Counted from the stretch's first letter, positions 17,100 to 24,802 are shown. The stretch is 64,000 nt of DNA from Kribbella capetownensis (GCF_004331485.1 NZ_SJKD01000006.1:124001-188000), one strand, 5' to 3'. Numbers and translations are program-made. The notes: generated by a model not told the origin, from the letters alone.

Positions 17100-17125
17100 A
17101 ACACCCCCCGCCGCAGCGTCATTCC
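17100..17125 (-). promoter_or_regulatory. SigR-dependent autoregulatory promoter
   Basis: On the minus strand: GGAAT (17125-17121), exactly 18 bases, GTT (17102-17100). This is the SigR/SigH consensus GGAAT-N18-GTT. Transcription should start a few bases downstream, inside the first codons of the long sigR frame. Confidence 0.85.
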
Positions 17126-17165
17126 CGCCTGAGCGGGCCGCTGCGGAGCGTTCAATCGCTGACCA

Positions 17166-17798
17166 TCATCCGGACACTTCGCGGCTGACCCATTCGAACA
17201 CAGCTTCGACCAGTAGGTCGAACGCCTCCTGCTGACTCAGCTCGGCCCGCTTCGGCACCTTGAACGAGTGCTCCGCGTCCGGTACGACGGCCATCTCGGT
17301 CAGCGGCGGGAACTCCTCGGGCGACCCGAACGGGTCCCGCTCCCCCTGCACGACCAGCGTCGGCAACCCGGCGCCCTGCAACTCGTCGACCCGGGAACTG
17401 CCCGGCTTGCCCGGCGGATGCAACGGAAACGCCAGCGCCAGTACGCCGGACGCACCCAGACTGCTCGCGGTCCGGCAGGCCACTCGGGCGCCGGCGCTGC
17501 GGCCGCCGATCACCAGCGGCGTGCGGACCCGCAACTGGCCGATGATCGCGATCCACGCCTCGTCCAGGATCTTCGGTGCCGGCGCGAGCTTCTTCCCGGC
17601 CCGGCGCCAGGGCTGCTCGATCAGGAACACGTTGATGTCCTGCTTCGGCAGCCGGGCGGCCAATGCGGTCAGGTCGCCGGATTCGATCCCCGCCCCGGCG
17701 CCGTGACCGAGGGCCAGCGTCGCCACCGGCCGCCGGGCCCGATGCGCCACGATCCGGGCCTCACCGTGCGGCGTCCCCACAATCCGTTCGTCGGTCAC
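17166..17798 (-). CDS. KANL3/Tex30-type alpha/beta hydrolase
   Basis: 210 residues. The oxyanion-hole region reads LALGHGAGAGIESGDL and the nucleophile elbow is GGRSAGARVA (Ser near 100), followed by LALAFPLHPPGKPGSSR; the acid lies in VVQGERDPFGSPEE and the histidine in PDAEHSFK (about 175). This is the pattern of the Tex30/KANL3-like hydrolases, often annotated as dienelactone-hydrolase-like. Substrate unknown. It lies upstream of sigR on the same strand, with only 66 bases between, but the sigR promoter separates them. Confidence 0.8.
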   Translation of the reverse strand: MTDERIVGTPHGEARIVAHRARRPVATLALGHGAGAGIESGDLTALAARLPKQDINVFLIEQPWRRAGKKLAPAPKILDEAWIAIIGQLRVRTPLVIGGRSAGARVACRTASSLGASGVLALAFPLHPPGKPGSSRVDELQGAGLPTLVVQGERDPFGSPEEFPPLTEMAVVPDAEHSFKVPKRAELSQQEAFDLLVEAVFEWVSREVSG

Positions 17799-17850
17799 GC
17801 GCCCATCCTGTCATCTGAAGGCGACGGATCGGCGCTGCCGGAGCGGTGGG

Positions 17851-18651
17851 TCAGAAGAGAGTGGTCTCCTCGGGCGCCGGCGGCTTGTCGATCGGGTCGG
17901 CGCCGTCGGGCGGCAGCGGGTCGACCAGGTGCGGTCCGTTGTTCTTCACCGAGCTGACCGCCTTGGACACGGCGTACGCCTCGAGCCGGCCGGGCGCGGC
18001 CGGGACCAGGAGGTCGAGCAGATCGTCAGGATCCGATGACAGCGGGTCGAGCCAGGCGTCGTACCGCTCGCGCTCGACCAGCAGCGGCATCCGGTCATGG
18101 ATGCGGCCGAGGTCGTCGGTGGCCGAGGTGGTCAGGACCGTGCAGGTCCACAGCCAGGCCTCGTCCTTCTCCGCGTCCTGGACCGACTTGTCCCGCCAGA
18201 TCTCGTACAGCCCGGCCATCGCGAGCACACTGCCGTCGGCCGGGTGGATGAAGTACGGCTGCTTGACCGGCTTGCCGTTCACCTTCTCCTCGGCCGTGTA
18301 CCACTCGTAGTAGCCGTCCGCGGGCAGGATGCAGCGCCGGGTGGCGAACGCCTTCTTGAAGGCCGGCTTCTCCGCCACCGTCTCCATCCGGGCGTTGATC
18401 AGCCGGCTGCCGATCGAGGTGTCCTTGGCCCAGGACGGCACCAGTCCCCACTTGACCGTGGTCAGCTTGCGGACCGTGTCGTCTGGCTGCTCACGGTTCT
18501 TCCGCTCGACCACCGCGATCACCTGGTCGGTCGGCGCGACGTTGTAGTTGTCCGGGAGATCCTGCACGGACTCGCGCACGTTCCCCGCCTCGATCTCGAA
18601 CTCGACGACGAGGTCCGAAGGGTCCCGGCTGGACGCATATCTACCGCACAT
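17851..18651 (-). CDS. SRAP-domain abasic-site processing protein (YedK/HMCES)
   Basis: 266 residues. The mature N-terminus is MCGRYA; Cys2 is the residue that forms the thiazolidine crosslink with abasic sites in single-stranded DNA. Other family landmarks: NYNVAPTDQV (Asn), WGLVPSWAKD, INARMETVAEKPAFKKAF, RRCILPADGYYEWY (Glu) and RIHDRMPLLV (His). It protects ssDNA abasic sites at replication forks. The position between sigR and aroA matches Rv3226c. Confidence 0.92.
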   Translation of the reverse strand: MCGRYASSRDPSDLVVEFEIEAGNVRESVQDLPDNYNVAPTDQVIAVVERKNREQPDDTVRKLTTVKWGLVPSWAKDTSIGSRLINARMETVAEKPAFKKAFATRRCILPADGYYEWYTAEEKVNGKPVKQPYFIHPADGSVLAMAGLYEIWRDKSVQDAEKDEAWLWTCTVLTTSATDDLGRIHDRMPLLVERERYDAWLDPLSSDPDDLLDLLVPAAPGRLEAYAVSKAVSSVKNNGPHLVDPLPPDGADPIDKPPAPEETTLF

Positions 18652-18702
18652 GCCCCCAGCCTAGGCCGCCCTGCCGACAGTCGGGCGGGAACGAGCGACG
18701 AC

Positions 18703-18730
18703 GGATCGCTCACCCCGTGATGAGCGATCC
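18703..18730 (-). terminator. Distal hairpin after the GGDEF-like gene
   Basis: GGATCGCTCA (18703-18712) and TGAGCGATCC (18721-18730) form a perfect 10-bp stem with an 8-base loop. No T tract, so it may also be a regulatory hairpin upstream of the SRAP gene. Confidence 0.55.
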
Positions 18731-18744
18731 GCCGCCGGTCCGAT

Positions 18745-18778
18745 GCGTCCGGGCACCCCCCTGTTGGCGTCCGGACGC
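18745..18778 (-). terminator. Proximal hairpin after the GGDEF-like gene
   Basis: GCGTCCGG (18745-18752) and CCGGACGC (18771-18778) lie six bases beyond the stop of the minus-strand gene, in tandem with the hairpin at 18703-18730. Confidence 0.55.
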
Positions 18779-18784
18779 AGGTCC

Positions 18785-19630
18785 CTAGGGTCTGGCCAGT
18801 TCGTCGAGTACGCGCTCGGCCATCGCCTCAGTGCCTGGTAGTCCCTCGATCCAGATCCGGGCCAGTTGCGGTCCGTCCGCGTCCAGCCGCCACTGGGTGA
18901 TCAGCGCTCGAGCCGTCTCGACCTGCTCCGGCAGGTTCGGCTCGCGGCCGACGAGCGCCGCCGCGCGGTGTGAGCCGACGCGGCCCAGTACGTCACCGCC
19001 GCAGAAGACGATCCGCAGGCACTCCGCCACGTCGACCAGCCGGAGCTCGCGGTCGAACGGCGTGGTGCCCGGGGGATTGAGCGGCTCGACAACCACCAGT
19101 GCGTGGGTCTGCGGTACGGAAGTTCCACGGAACTCCGCCTCTCGGTAGAGCTCGCCGAGCCGGGACCGCAGGTGCGCCAGGCTGGACAGCCCGGTCAGCG
19201 GGTCCTCGCAGGACAGCGAGTGGAGGTAGACCAGTGAGGCCTCGGCCCAGCTGGAACTGAGTGCGCGTACCGCGGCGAAAGCCGGCTCGCCCCCGGCGAT
19301 CGAGCGGTACAGCGCACTCAGCCCATCAAGTGCCTCGAGCAACGAGACTCCGTCGGCCGCCAGTTGGCGGCCGACCTCGTCGCTCGCAGGCACGACATCG
19401 GCACCGTCTCGTAGCGCCTCGGCGATCGCGAGATAGGCGCTGTGATCGGTGCTGCTTTCGGGACAGCTCATCGCGTCAGGGCTGCTTGTGCCGTGCGGCT
19501 CCCTCCGTCCGCACGGTTGATCGGTGGGAGACGACACTTCCGGCCGGTTCCGTGCGGGCGACCCCGCCAGGTTCAGGGACTTGGCCGGACGCAGGTCGAA
19601 CCGTCTGCGGAGATCCGCGAACAGCGACAT
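18785..19630 (-). CDS. Degenerate GGDEF-domain protein
   Basis: 281 residues from the ATG at 19630, preceded by GAGGAGGG. The C-terminal half begins with the exact GGDEF-family lead-in SCEDPLTGLSSLAHLRSRLGELYREAE and keeps the strand before the active site, but the signature that should read R-x-GGDEF reads GRVGSHRAAALV. The catalytic acidic residues are gone, so it cannot make c-di-GMP; it may bind a nucleotide or only serve as scaffold. The N-terminal 60 residues are low in complexity and there is no membrane segment. The frame is open for another 700 bases upstream, but that part is a shadow of the next gene. Confidence 0.7.
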   Translation of the reverse strand: MSLFADLRRRFDLRPAKSLNLAGSPARNRPEVSSPTDQPCGRREPHGTSSPDAMSCPESSTDHSAYLAIAEALRDGADVVPASDEVGRQLAADGVSLLEALDGLSALYRSIAGGEPAFAAVRALSSSWAEASLVYLHSLSCEDPLTGLSSLAHLRSRLGELYREAEFRGTSVPQTHALVVVEPLNPPGTTPFDRELRLVDVAECLRIVFCGGDVLGRVGSHRAAALVGREPNLPEQVETARALITQWRLDADGPQLARIWIEGLPGTEAMAERVLDELARP

Positions 19631-19767
19631 GGCCCTCCTCGAAAACAGCCCCGTCAGTCTCCCGACCGGTCGGCCGGAAGCGTCGTTCCGGAGGTGAGAC
19701 AGCGGGCGGCGAAGTTCATGACGCGGATTCGGAGAACTTTTTCGCGTAACTTCCGCGGGGGCGTCCT

Positions 19768-19803
19768 CGTCAGGAAAGGAGCACGGTTCCGCGTCAGGAA
19801 AGG
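19768..19803. repeat. Pair of 12-bp direct repeats upstream of the fused sigma factor
   Basis: CGTCAGGAAAGG at 19768-19779 and again at 19792-19803, 24 bases apart (two to three helical turns). They lie 118-150 bases before the sigma-fusion gene and could be an activator or sigma-specific element. Confidence 0.45.
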
Positions 19804-19920
19804 TGCGCCGGGGAGATGCGCACAGCCGGTCCGACGTGGGAGCCTTGTCCTCGGCAACTATGTGACGGACGGTGACGCCGTCGTACGGACAGTCGTGACC
19901 ACAGACCACGGGGGAGACCG

Positions 19921-22158
19921 ATGGAGACGCCGGAAGGACCGAGCGACGCCGAACTGATCGCGCGCGTCCGCAACGGCGACCTCGAGGCGTACGGCGAGTT
20001 GTTCGGCCGGCATCACCACGCGGCCGAGCGGATGGCCCGCCAACTGGTCCCGGCCAACGACGCCGACGACCTGGCCAGCGACGCGTTCGCCAAGGTGCTC
20101 GACGCGCTCCGCTCCGGCGGCGGCCCGGACATCTCCTTCCGCGCCTACCTGCTGACGACGGTACGGCGGGTGCACGTCGACCGGATCCGGTCCGGCCGCA
20201 AGGTGCAGGCCACCGACGACATCGCGGCGTACGAGCGGGAGCCGGAGACCTTCGACGACCCGACCGTGACCGGCTTCGAGAGCGGCGCCGCGGCCAAGGC
20301 GTTCGCGAGTCTGCCCGAGCGCTGGCAGGCCGTGCTGTGGCACACCGAGGTCGAGGGTGAGAAGCCTGCCGCAATCGCTCCCCTGCTCGGTCTGACCGCG
20401 AACGGCGTCTCCGCGCTCGCCTACCGAGCCCGCGAGGGTCTACGCCAGGCCTACCTGCAGCAGCACCTGGCCGACGTCGCCGGAGACCGCTGCCGCTGGA
20501 CCACCGAGCGTCTGGGTGCGTACGTCCGCGGCGGCCTGACCAAGCGGGAGAACCGCAACGTCCGCGAGCACCTGGACGACTGCGCGAAGTGCACCGCGGT
20601 CTACCTCGAGCTGGTCGAGGTCAACAGTGCGCTGCCGGCGCTGCTCGCCCCGGCCCTGCTGGGCACCGCGGGTCTCGGCTACCTGGCCGCCGCGTCCGGT
20701 GCCAAGGTCGGCTTCGTCGGCTTCCTGGTCACCGGCTGGAGGAAGGCGACCGAGAACAGCACGCGTACGGCGGTCGGCGCCGGAGCGGTCGTGGTCGTCG
20801 CGGTAGCGGCCGTGCTCGCGGCGATGGCGCTCACCGGCAACGACACTCCCCCGGCGGCGATCAGCAATCCGCCGAGCCAGCAGCCGACCCAGCCGCCGGG
20901 GACAGCTCCGACCGTGCCACCGGCCACGCCACCGTCGGTCAAGCCGCCGACCGCGAAGCCGACGACGGCTCCGACCACCGCACCCCCGACGACCGCGCCG
21001 ACGTCACCGGAGCCGACACCCGGCGTCACTCCGACTCCGCCGGGGACCACACCGACACCACCGTTGCCGACGACACCGATCCTGGACGAGGGCCTGCTGA
21101 CCATCAGCGCGCCGCGCAGCGGTGGCAGCACCCCCACGACGCGGGCCGGCGGCGTGCAAAGCCAGGCTGCCGAGCAGTGGGTCATCACCATCACGGCCCC
21201 GGCTCAGAACGCCAACCCGATCGTCGTGGGCCTCAAGTACGGCTCCGCACTCCAGTGGCCGCTCAGCGGGGACCCTCGCGGCTGGACGTGTGACCAGGCC
21301 GCCGGCACGTGTACGGCGGACAACTCCTCCGCACCCCAGCCACTGCCGGTCTCGTTCGCGACGCCGACCGGAGGTTCAGCGGCCGACCGCACCTTCACCG
21401 TCTCGGCCAAGACCGGCCGCCTGTACGACGACGACTCGGCCACGCTGACCGCACCGCCGAGGACTGACGAGAACCTGCTGAAGATCGTCGCCGGCAAGGC
21501 GGATCCGGATGTCCACCACCGCATCCTGACCGTTGCCCCCGGCACGGACCGGACCAGCGTGACACTGAAGCTGAGCTACGGCTCGTCGCTGGAGTGGCCG
21601 ATCACCGGCAACCCGGCGGGCTGGAAGTGCTCGGCCTCGACCAAGACCTGTACGTCGCTCACCCCCGCGAAGCCGGCTCCGCTGCCCGCGAACTTCGACG
21701 TCCCCGACGACAGCTCGGCGGCTGCGCGGACGTTCACGGTGGCGGCGACGGCCGGGCTGGTGAGCGACACGGATTCCGAGGTGCTGCCGGGGATCCGGCC
21801 GGACGAGTCGCTGCTGCAGATCGTCACGCCGACACCCAGCACCGACCCGAACCCGTTCCTCTACAACCGGTTCCTGCAGATCAGCGGGGCCACGAACCGG
21901 CGGGTGACGCTGGACATCACCTGGGGCCGCAGCCTGCAGTTCGTGCCGGCGCTCAACATCGGGTGGACCTGCTCGCGGTCGTCCGACGTCAACAGCATGA
22001 CCTGCTGGACCGACAACTACCGCAAGTCGTTCAACTCGCAGTGGGCCGCGTGGCTGCCAGGCACCGGCTCGAGCAACACGCTCACGGTGCACGCGCAGGT
22101 CGGTGGCCGCGAGGACACCGACTCGGTCAAGATCCCGCCCTCGACCACTCGTCGCTAA
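19921..22158 (+). CDS. ECF sigma factor fused to zinc anti-sigma, membrane and extracellular repeat domains
   Basis: 745 residues in one polypeptide. Residues 10-95: sigma region 2 (ELIARVRNGDLEAYGELFGRH, ANDADDLASDAFAKVLDAL, RAYLLTTVRRVHVDRIR). 128-180: region 4 (LPERWQAVLWHTEVEGEKPAAIAPLLGLTANGVSALAYRAREGL). 191-226: zinc-finger anti-sigma motif with H217, C221 and C224. 285-304: membrane helix, with a second hydrophobic stretch at 238-271. 305-386: Pro/Thr-rich linker. 390 to the end: three repeats of about 120 residues, each with a GWxC...C pair and a closing D-D/T-DS segment. It resembles the ECF52/ECF53 groups with C-terminal extensions. Release presumably needs proteolysis. Confidence 0.85.
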   Translation: METPEGPSDAELIARVRNGDLEAYGELFGRHHHAAERMARQLVPANDADDLASDAFAKVLDALRSGGGPDISFRAYLLTTVRRVHVDRIRSGRKVQATDDIAAYEREPETFDDPTVTGFESGAAAKAFASLPERWQAVLWHTEVEGEKPAAIAPLLGLTANGVSALAYRAREGLRQAYLQQHLADVAGDRCRWTTERLGAYVRGGLTKRENRNVREHLDDCAKCTAVYLELVEVNSALPALLAPALLGTAGLGYLAAASGAKVGFVGFLVTGWRKATENSTRTAVGAGAVVVVAVAAVLAAMALTGNDTPPAAISNPPSQQPTQPPGTAPTVPPATPPSVKPPTAKPTTAPTTAPPTTAPTSPEPTPGVTPTPPGTTPTPPLPTTPILDEGLLTISAPRSGGSTPTTRAGGVQSQAAEQWVITITAPAQNANPIVVGLKYGSALQWPLSGDPRGWTCDQAAGTCTADNSSAPQPLPVSFATPTGGSAADRTFTVSAKTGRLYDDDSATLTAPPRTDENLLKIVAGKADPDVHHRILTVAPGTDRTSVTLKLSYGSSLEWPITGNPAGWKCSASTKTCTSLTPAKPAPLPANFDVPDDSSAAARTFTVAATAGLVSDTDSEVLPGIRPDESLLQIVTPTPSTDPNPFLYNRFLQISGATNRRVTLDITWGRSLQFVPALNIGWTCSRSSDVNSMTCWTDNYRKSFNSQWAAWLPGTGSSNTLTVHAQVGGREDTDSVKIPPSTTRR

Positions 22159-22236
22159 CTCAGCCCTGCCTCCTGCCCCGCCCCAGGCCCACCTCCAGCT
22201 GCCCCAGGCCGCCACCCTCCCCTCCGGTGCGCCCTC

Positions 22237-22312
22237 GTGGGTTGACCCATCAGAACGTGGGTTGGCCAACCGCGTGCGGCTGGCCAACCCACACGCGGAT
22301 GGGTCAACCCAC
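22237..22312. repeat. Nested perfect inverted repeat
   Basis: Outer arms GTGGGTTGACCCATC (22237-22251) and GATGGGTCAACCCAC (22298-22312) are perfect 15-bp complements; inner arms GTGGGTTGGCCA (22257-22268) and TGGCCAACCCAC (22281-22292) are perfect 12-bp complements. The two stems are separated by 5-base spacers on both sides and closed by a 12-base loop. Each arm also contains its own small palindrome (GGTTGGCCAACC; GGGTTGACCC). It follows the sigma-fusion gene by 78 bases and precedes the T-box. It may be a terminator or a dispersed palindromic element. Confidence 0.8.
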
Positions 22313-22434
22313 CAGACGGGGCCGGGGCGGGCGGTTGGTGCGGGCGTGCGGGCGGGGGGTGGCGGGCTGCCGGTAACTCACTTGGTGGTCGGCGCCGGCG
22401 GTCGCTACGCTGGTCGGGTTCGCGCTGACGGAAC

Positions 22435-22634
22435 CGAGTAGCGCCGTACACCACGTCCGAGAGAGTCGCCGGTAGCTGTGAAGGCGATACGTGGAGCGGT
22501 GGTGAAGACACTCCCGAGCGGATGCACGGCAAGAGGCCGGACCTGGGCACGCGCCCGATCCGGCGAAGGTGTGGTGGCACCGCGAGATTCCCCTTCGCCC
22601 ACACCTCCGGGGTACGAGAAACGACCTGGAGGTG
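22435..22634 (+). promoter_or_regulatory. Translational T-box riboswitch (tRNA-Asp sensing)
   Basis: The T-box sequence UGGCACCGCG lies at 22575-22584. It is framed by the antisequestrator: helix A1 AGGUGUGG (22567-22574) with CCACACCU (22599-22606), a 7-base bulge UGGCACC, and helix A2 GCG (22582-22584) with CGC (22596-22598). UGGC pairs with a tRNA 3' end of GCCA, meaning discriminator G73, as in tRNA-Asp. Stem I shows CCACGT (22451-22456)/ACGTGG (22489-22494), AGAGAG, and TCGCC (22466-22470)/GGCGA (22483-22487). A candidate specifier GAC (Asp) lies at 22507-22509 within GAAGACA. In the alternative fold CACCUCC (22602-22608) pairs with the Shine-Dalgarno GGAGGUG (22628-22634), so control is translational. 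Confidence 0.88.
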
Positions 22635-22643
22635 AAAACAGCG

Positions 22644-23933
22644 ATGCGCATTCTCAACCATGAGATCCCCTCAGCAGTAGGCCAGTCCGTCACGGTGGCC
22701 GGCTGGGTGCACCGAAGACGACGGCTCGCCGCCGTCAGTTTCCTGATCCTGCGCGACCGGTCCGGCCTGTCGCAGATCGTGGTGAAAGCGCCGGAGACGC
22801 AAGCACAGCTGGACGAACTCGGTGAGGAGACCGTCGTCCAGGTGACCGGCACGGTCGCCGCCAACCCGCAGGCGCCCGGTGGCGCGGAGATCGTCGACCC
22901 AGTGATCGAGGCGCTGACCGAACCGGCCGCGACGCCGCCGATCGAGCTCTGGCGACCCACGGTGGGCGCGGGGTTGCCCGTCGTACTGGACAACGCGCCG
23001 GTCGCCCTGCGGCACCCGTCGGTGCGGGCCGGCTGGGAGATCGCGGCCGCGGCACTGCACGGATACCGCCGGACCATGGACGGTCTGGAGTTCACCGAGA
23101 TCCAGACGCCGAAGATCGTCGGTACGGCGACCGAGTCCGGGGCCAACGTGTTCGCGCTGGACTACTTCGGAGGCCCGGCGTACCTGGCGCAGTCGCCGCA
23201 GTTCTACAAGCAGACGATGGTCGGGGTGTTCGAGCGGGTCTTCGAGGTCGGCCCGGTGTTCCGGGCCGAGCCGCACGACACGGTCCGGCACCTGGCCGAG
23301 TACGTGTCGCTGGACGCGGAGTTCGGGTTCATCGAGGGCCATCGCGACGTACTCGCCGTACTGCGCTCGGCCGTTGCCGGGATGCTGGCCGCCGTCGGCG
23401 AGCGGGCCGGTGCCGCGTTGGAGCGGCTCGGAGTGGAGTTGCCGGAGATCCCGGTCGACGTACCGGTCGTGCACTTCAGCGAGGCGCTGAAGATCGCCGG
23501 TGCGGACCCGGACGAACCGGACCTGGCGCCGAAGGACGAGCGGGCGATCGGCGAGTGGGCGTTGCGCGAGCACGGCAGCGAGTTCGTCGCGGTCGAGGGC
23601 TACCCGATGGTGAAGCGGCCGTTCTACACGCATCCGCAGCCGTCGGACCCGCGCTGGTCCAACTCGTTCGACCTGCTCTTCAAGGGCGTCGAGCTGGTCA
23701 CCGGTGGCCAGCGTCTGCATCGCTACAGTGAGTACGCCGCCATCCTCGAGGCGCGTGGTGAGTCGCCGCAGGACCCGGCGTACAGCTCGTTCCTGCAGGC
23801 GTTCAAGCACGGGATGCCACCGCACGGCGGCTTCGCGATCGGTCTCGAGCGCTTCGTCGCCCGGCTGACCGGGGCGGAGAACGTCCGCGAGGTCACGCTG
23901 TTCCCGCGCGACCTGCACCGGCTGACCCCGTAG
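22644..23933 (+). CDS. aspS: Archaeal-type aspartyl-tRNA synthetase, T-box controlled
   Basis: 429 residues, much shorter than bacterial AspRS because the GAD insertion is absent. OB-fold anticodon domain at 15-100 (VTVAGWVHRRRRLAAVSFLILRDRSGLSQIV), then a class II core: motif 1 FTEIQTPKIVGTATESGANVF, motif 2 FRAEPHDTVRHLAEY (about 206) and motif 3 GGFAIGLERFVARL near the C-terminus. His23 in GWVH and the NPQAPGG loop resemble nondiscriminating archaeal-type AspRSs, which also charge tRNA-Asn for GatCAB amidation; that point is from memory of the family. Start is the ATG 9 bases after GGAGGTG, the sequence hidden by the T-box. First gene of an operon. A normal bacterial AspRS is expected elsewhere in the genome. 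Confidence 0.92.
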   Translation: MRILNHEIPSAVGQSVTVAGWVHRRRRLAAVSFLILRDRSGLSQIVVKAPETQAQLDELGEETVVQVTGTVAANPQAPGGAEIVDPVIEALTEPAATPPIELWRPTVGAGLPVVLDNAPVALRHPSVRAGWEIAAAALHGYRRTMDGLEFTEIQTPKIVGTATESGANVFALDYFGGPAYLAQSPQFYKQTMVGVFERVFEVGPVFRAEPHDTVRHLAEYVSLDAEFGFIEGHRDVLAVLRSAVAGMLAAVGERAGAALERLGVELPEIPVDVPVVHFSEALKIAGADPDEPDLAPKDERAIGEWALREHGSEFVAVEGYPMVKRPFYTHPQPSDPRWSNSFDLLFKGVELVTGGQRLHRYSEYAAILEARGESPQDPAYSSFLQAFKHGMPPHGGFAIGLERFVARLTGAENVREVTLFPRDLHRLTP

Positions 23934-24802
23934 TGGACACCACCGAGTCGGTTGTCGGCGAGCTGAACGTTGCCCTAGGCACCAGTTATCAGCTCGTCCG
24001 GCAACTGACCGGTGGTCTGCAGTCCAGCGCGTACGAGCTCACCGACGGCGATGCCACGGTCGTCCTGAAGTGGACGGCCGACCCGGGCTGGGCGCCGCGG
24101 GTCCGCCGGGCGGCAGACCTCGTCGGCCGGGCACGGACAGTCGGCTATCCGACCCCGGCCTGGCTGGCGGTGGGCGAGACCGTGGCCGGATCGCCGTACC
24201 AGTTGCAGGAGTTCGTCACCGGCGAGCCGCTCCGCGACGGACTGGTGATGGACGAGCGGCTCGCCCGGCAACTGATCGCGATCTGCGAACTGCAGAGCGA
24301 TCTCGTTCCCGAGGACGGTGTGACCTGGTCGGGGTGGTCAAGCGGCGTCGTCTTCGAGGACTGGGACGGCGTGTGGGGCCGGGTGCATGCGTACGGCGGT
24401 GAGGTCGCGGAACTGCTCGACCGCTACGCCGAGCTGTGCCGGCCGCATCGTGGCGAGGTGCTGCCCGACAACGATCTCGTGCACGGGGATCTCAACGTCG
24501 GCAACTTGATTGTCGACAATGGGCGGATCGCCGGGATCATCGACATCGAGGCGGCGGGCGGTGGGTCGCGGGCGTATGACTTGGTCTCGCTGGCGACGTC
24601 AGCGGCCCGCGATGGTGCGCCGGCCGGAGTCGACGAACTGTTCCTGGAAGCGGCGTTGCGGGCCGGTGGGCGGGCGGCGGTCGCGGTCTGCGCGGCGGCG
24701 GCGTACGCGTCGATCGCCGAGTTCGTCCATGAACGCTCGAAGTTCTCGCAGGATCTCGTCCGGGAGGGCGCTCAGCGAGTGCTCGAACTGCTGGTTGCAT
24801 GA
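23933..24802 (+). CDS. Aminoglycoside-phosphotransferase-fold kinase
   Basis: 289 residues. The N-lobe has VVLKWTAD; the catalytic loop is DLVHGDLNVGNLI (about 181) and the metal-binding acid lies in IAGIIDIEAAGGG, with Glu after the Asp. Start GTG overlaps the AspRS stop by one base (TAGTG), so it is translated with the synthetase and falls under T-box control. Family members phosphorylate antibiotics, choline or other small hydroxyl or amino substrates; nothing here identifies the substrate. Confidence 0.85.
   Translation: MDTTESVVGELNVALGTSYQLVRQLTGGLQSSAYELTDGDATVVLKWTADPGWAPRVRRAADLVGRARTVGYPTPAWLAVGETVAGSPYQLQEFVTGEPLRDGLVMDERLARQLIAICELQSDLVPEDGVTWSGWSSGVVFEDWDGVWGRVHAYGGEVAELLDRYAELCRPHRGEVLPDNDLVHGDLNVGNLIVDNGRIAGIIDIEAAGGGSRAYDLVSLATSAARDGAPAGVDELFLEAALRAGGRAAVAVCAAAAYASIAEFVHERSKFSQDLVREGAQRVLELLVA

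Noticed and set aside
18785..20374. A 529-residue version of the GGDEF-like protein
   Set aside because: The first 250 residues would be antisense to the sigma-fusion gene and are Arg/Ser-rich; the ATG at 19630 has a ribosome-binding sequence.
22103..22441. Plus-strand frames across the nested palindrome
   Set aside because: Their sequence is only the translation of the inverted repeat and has no gene features.
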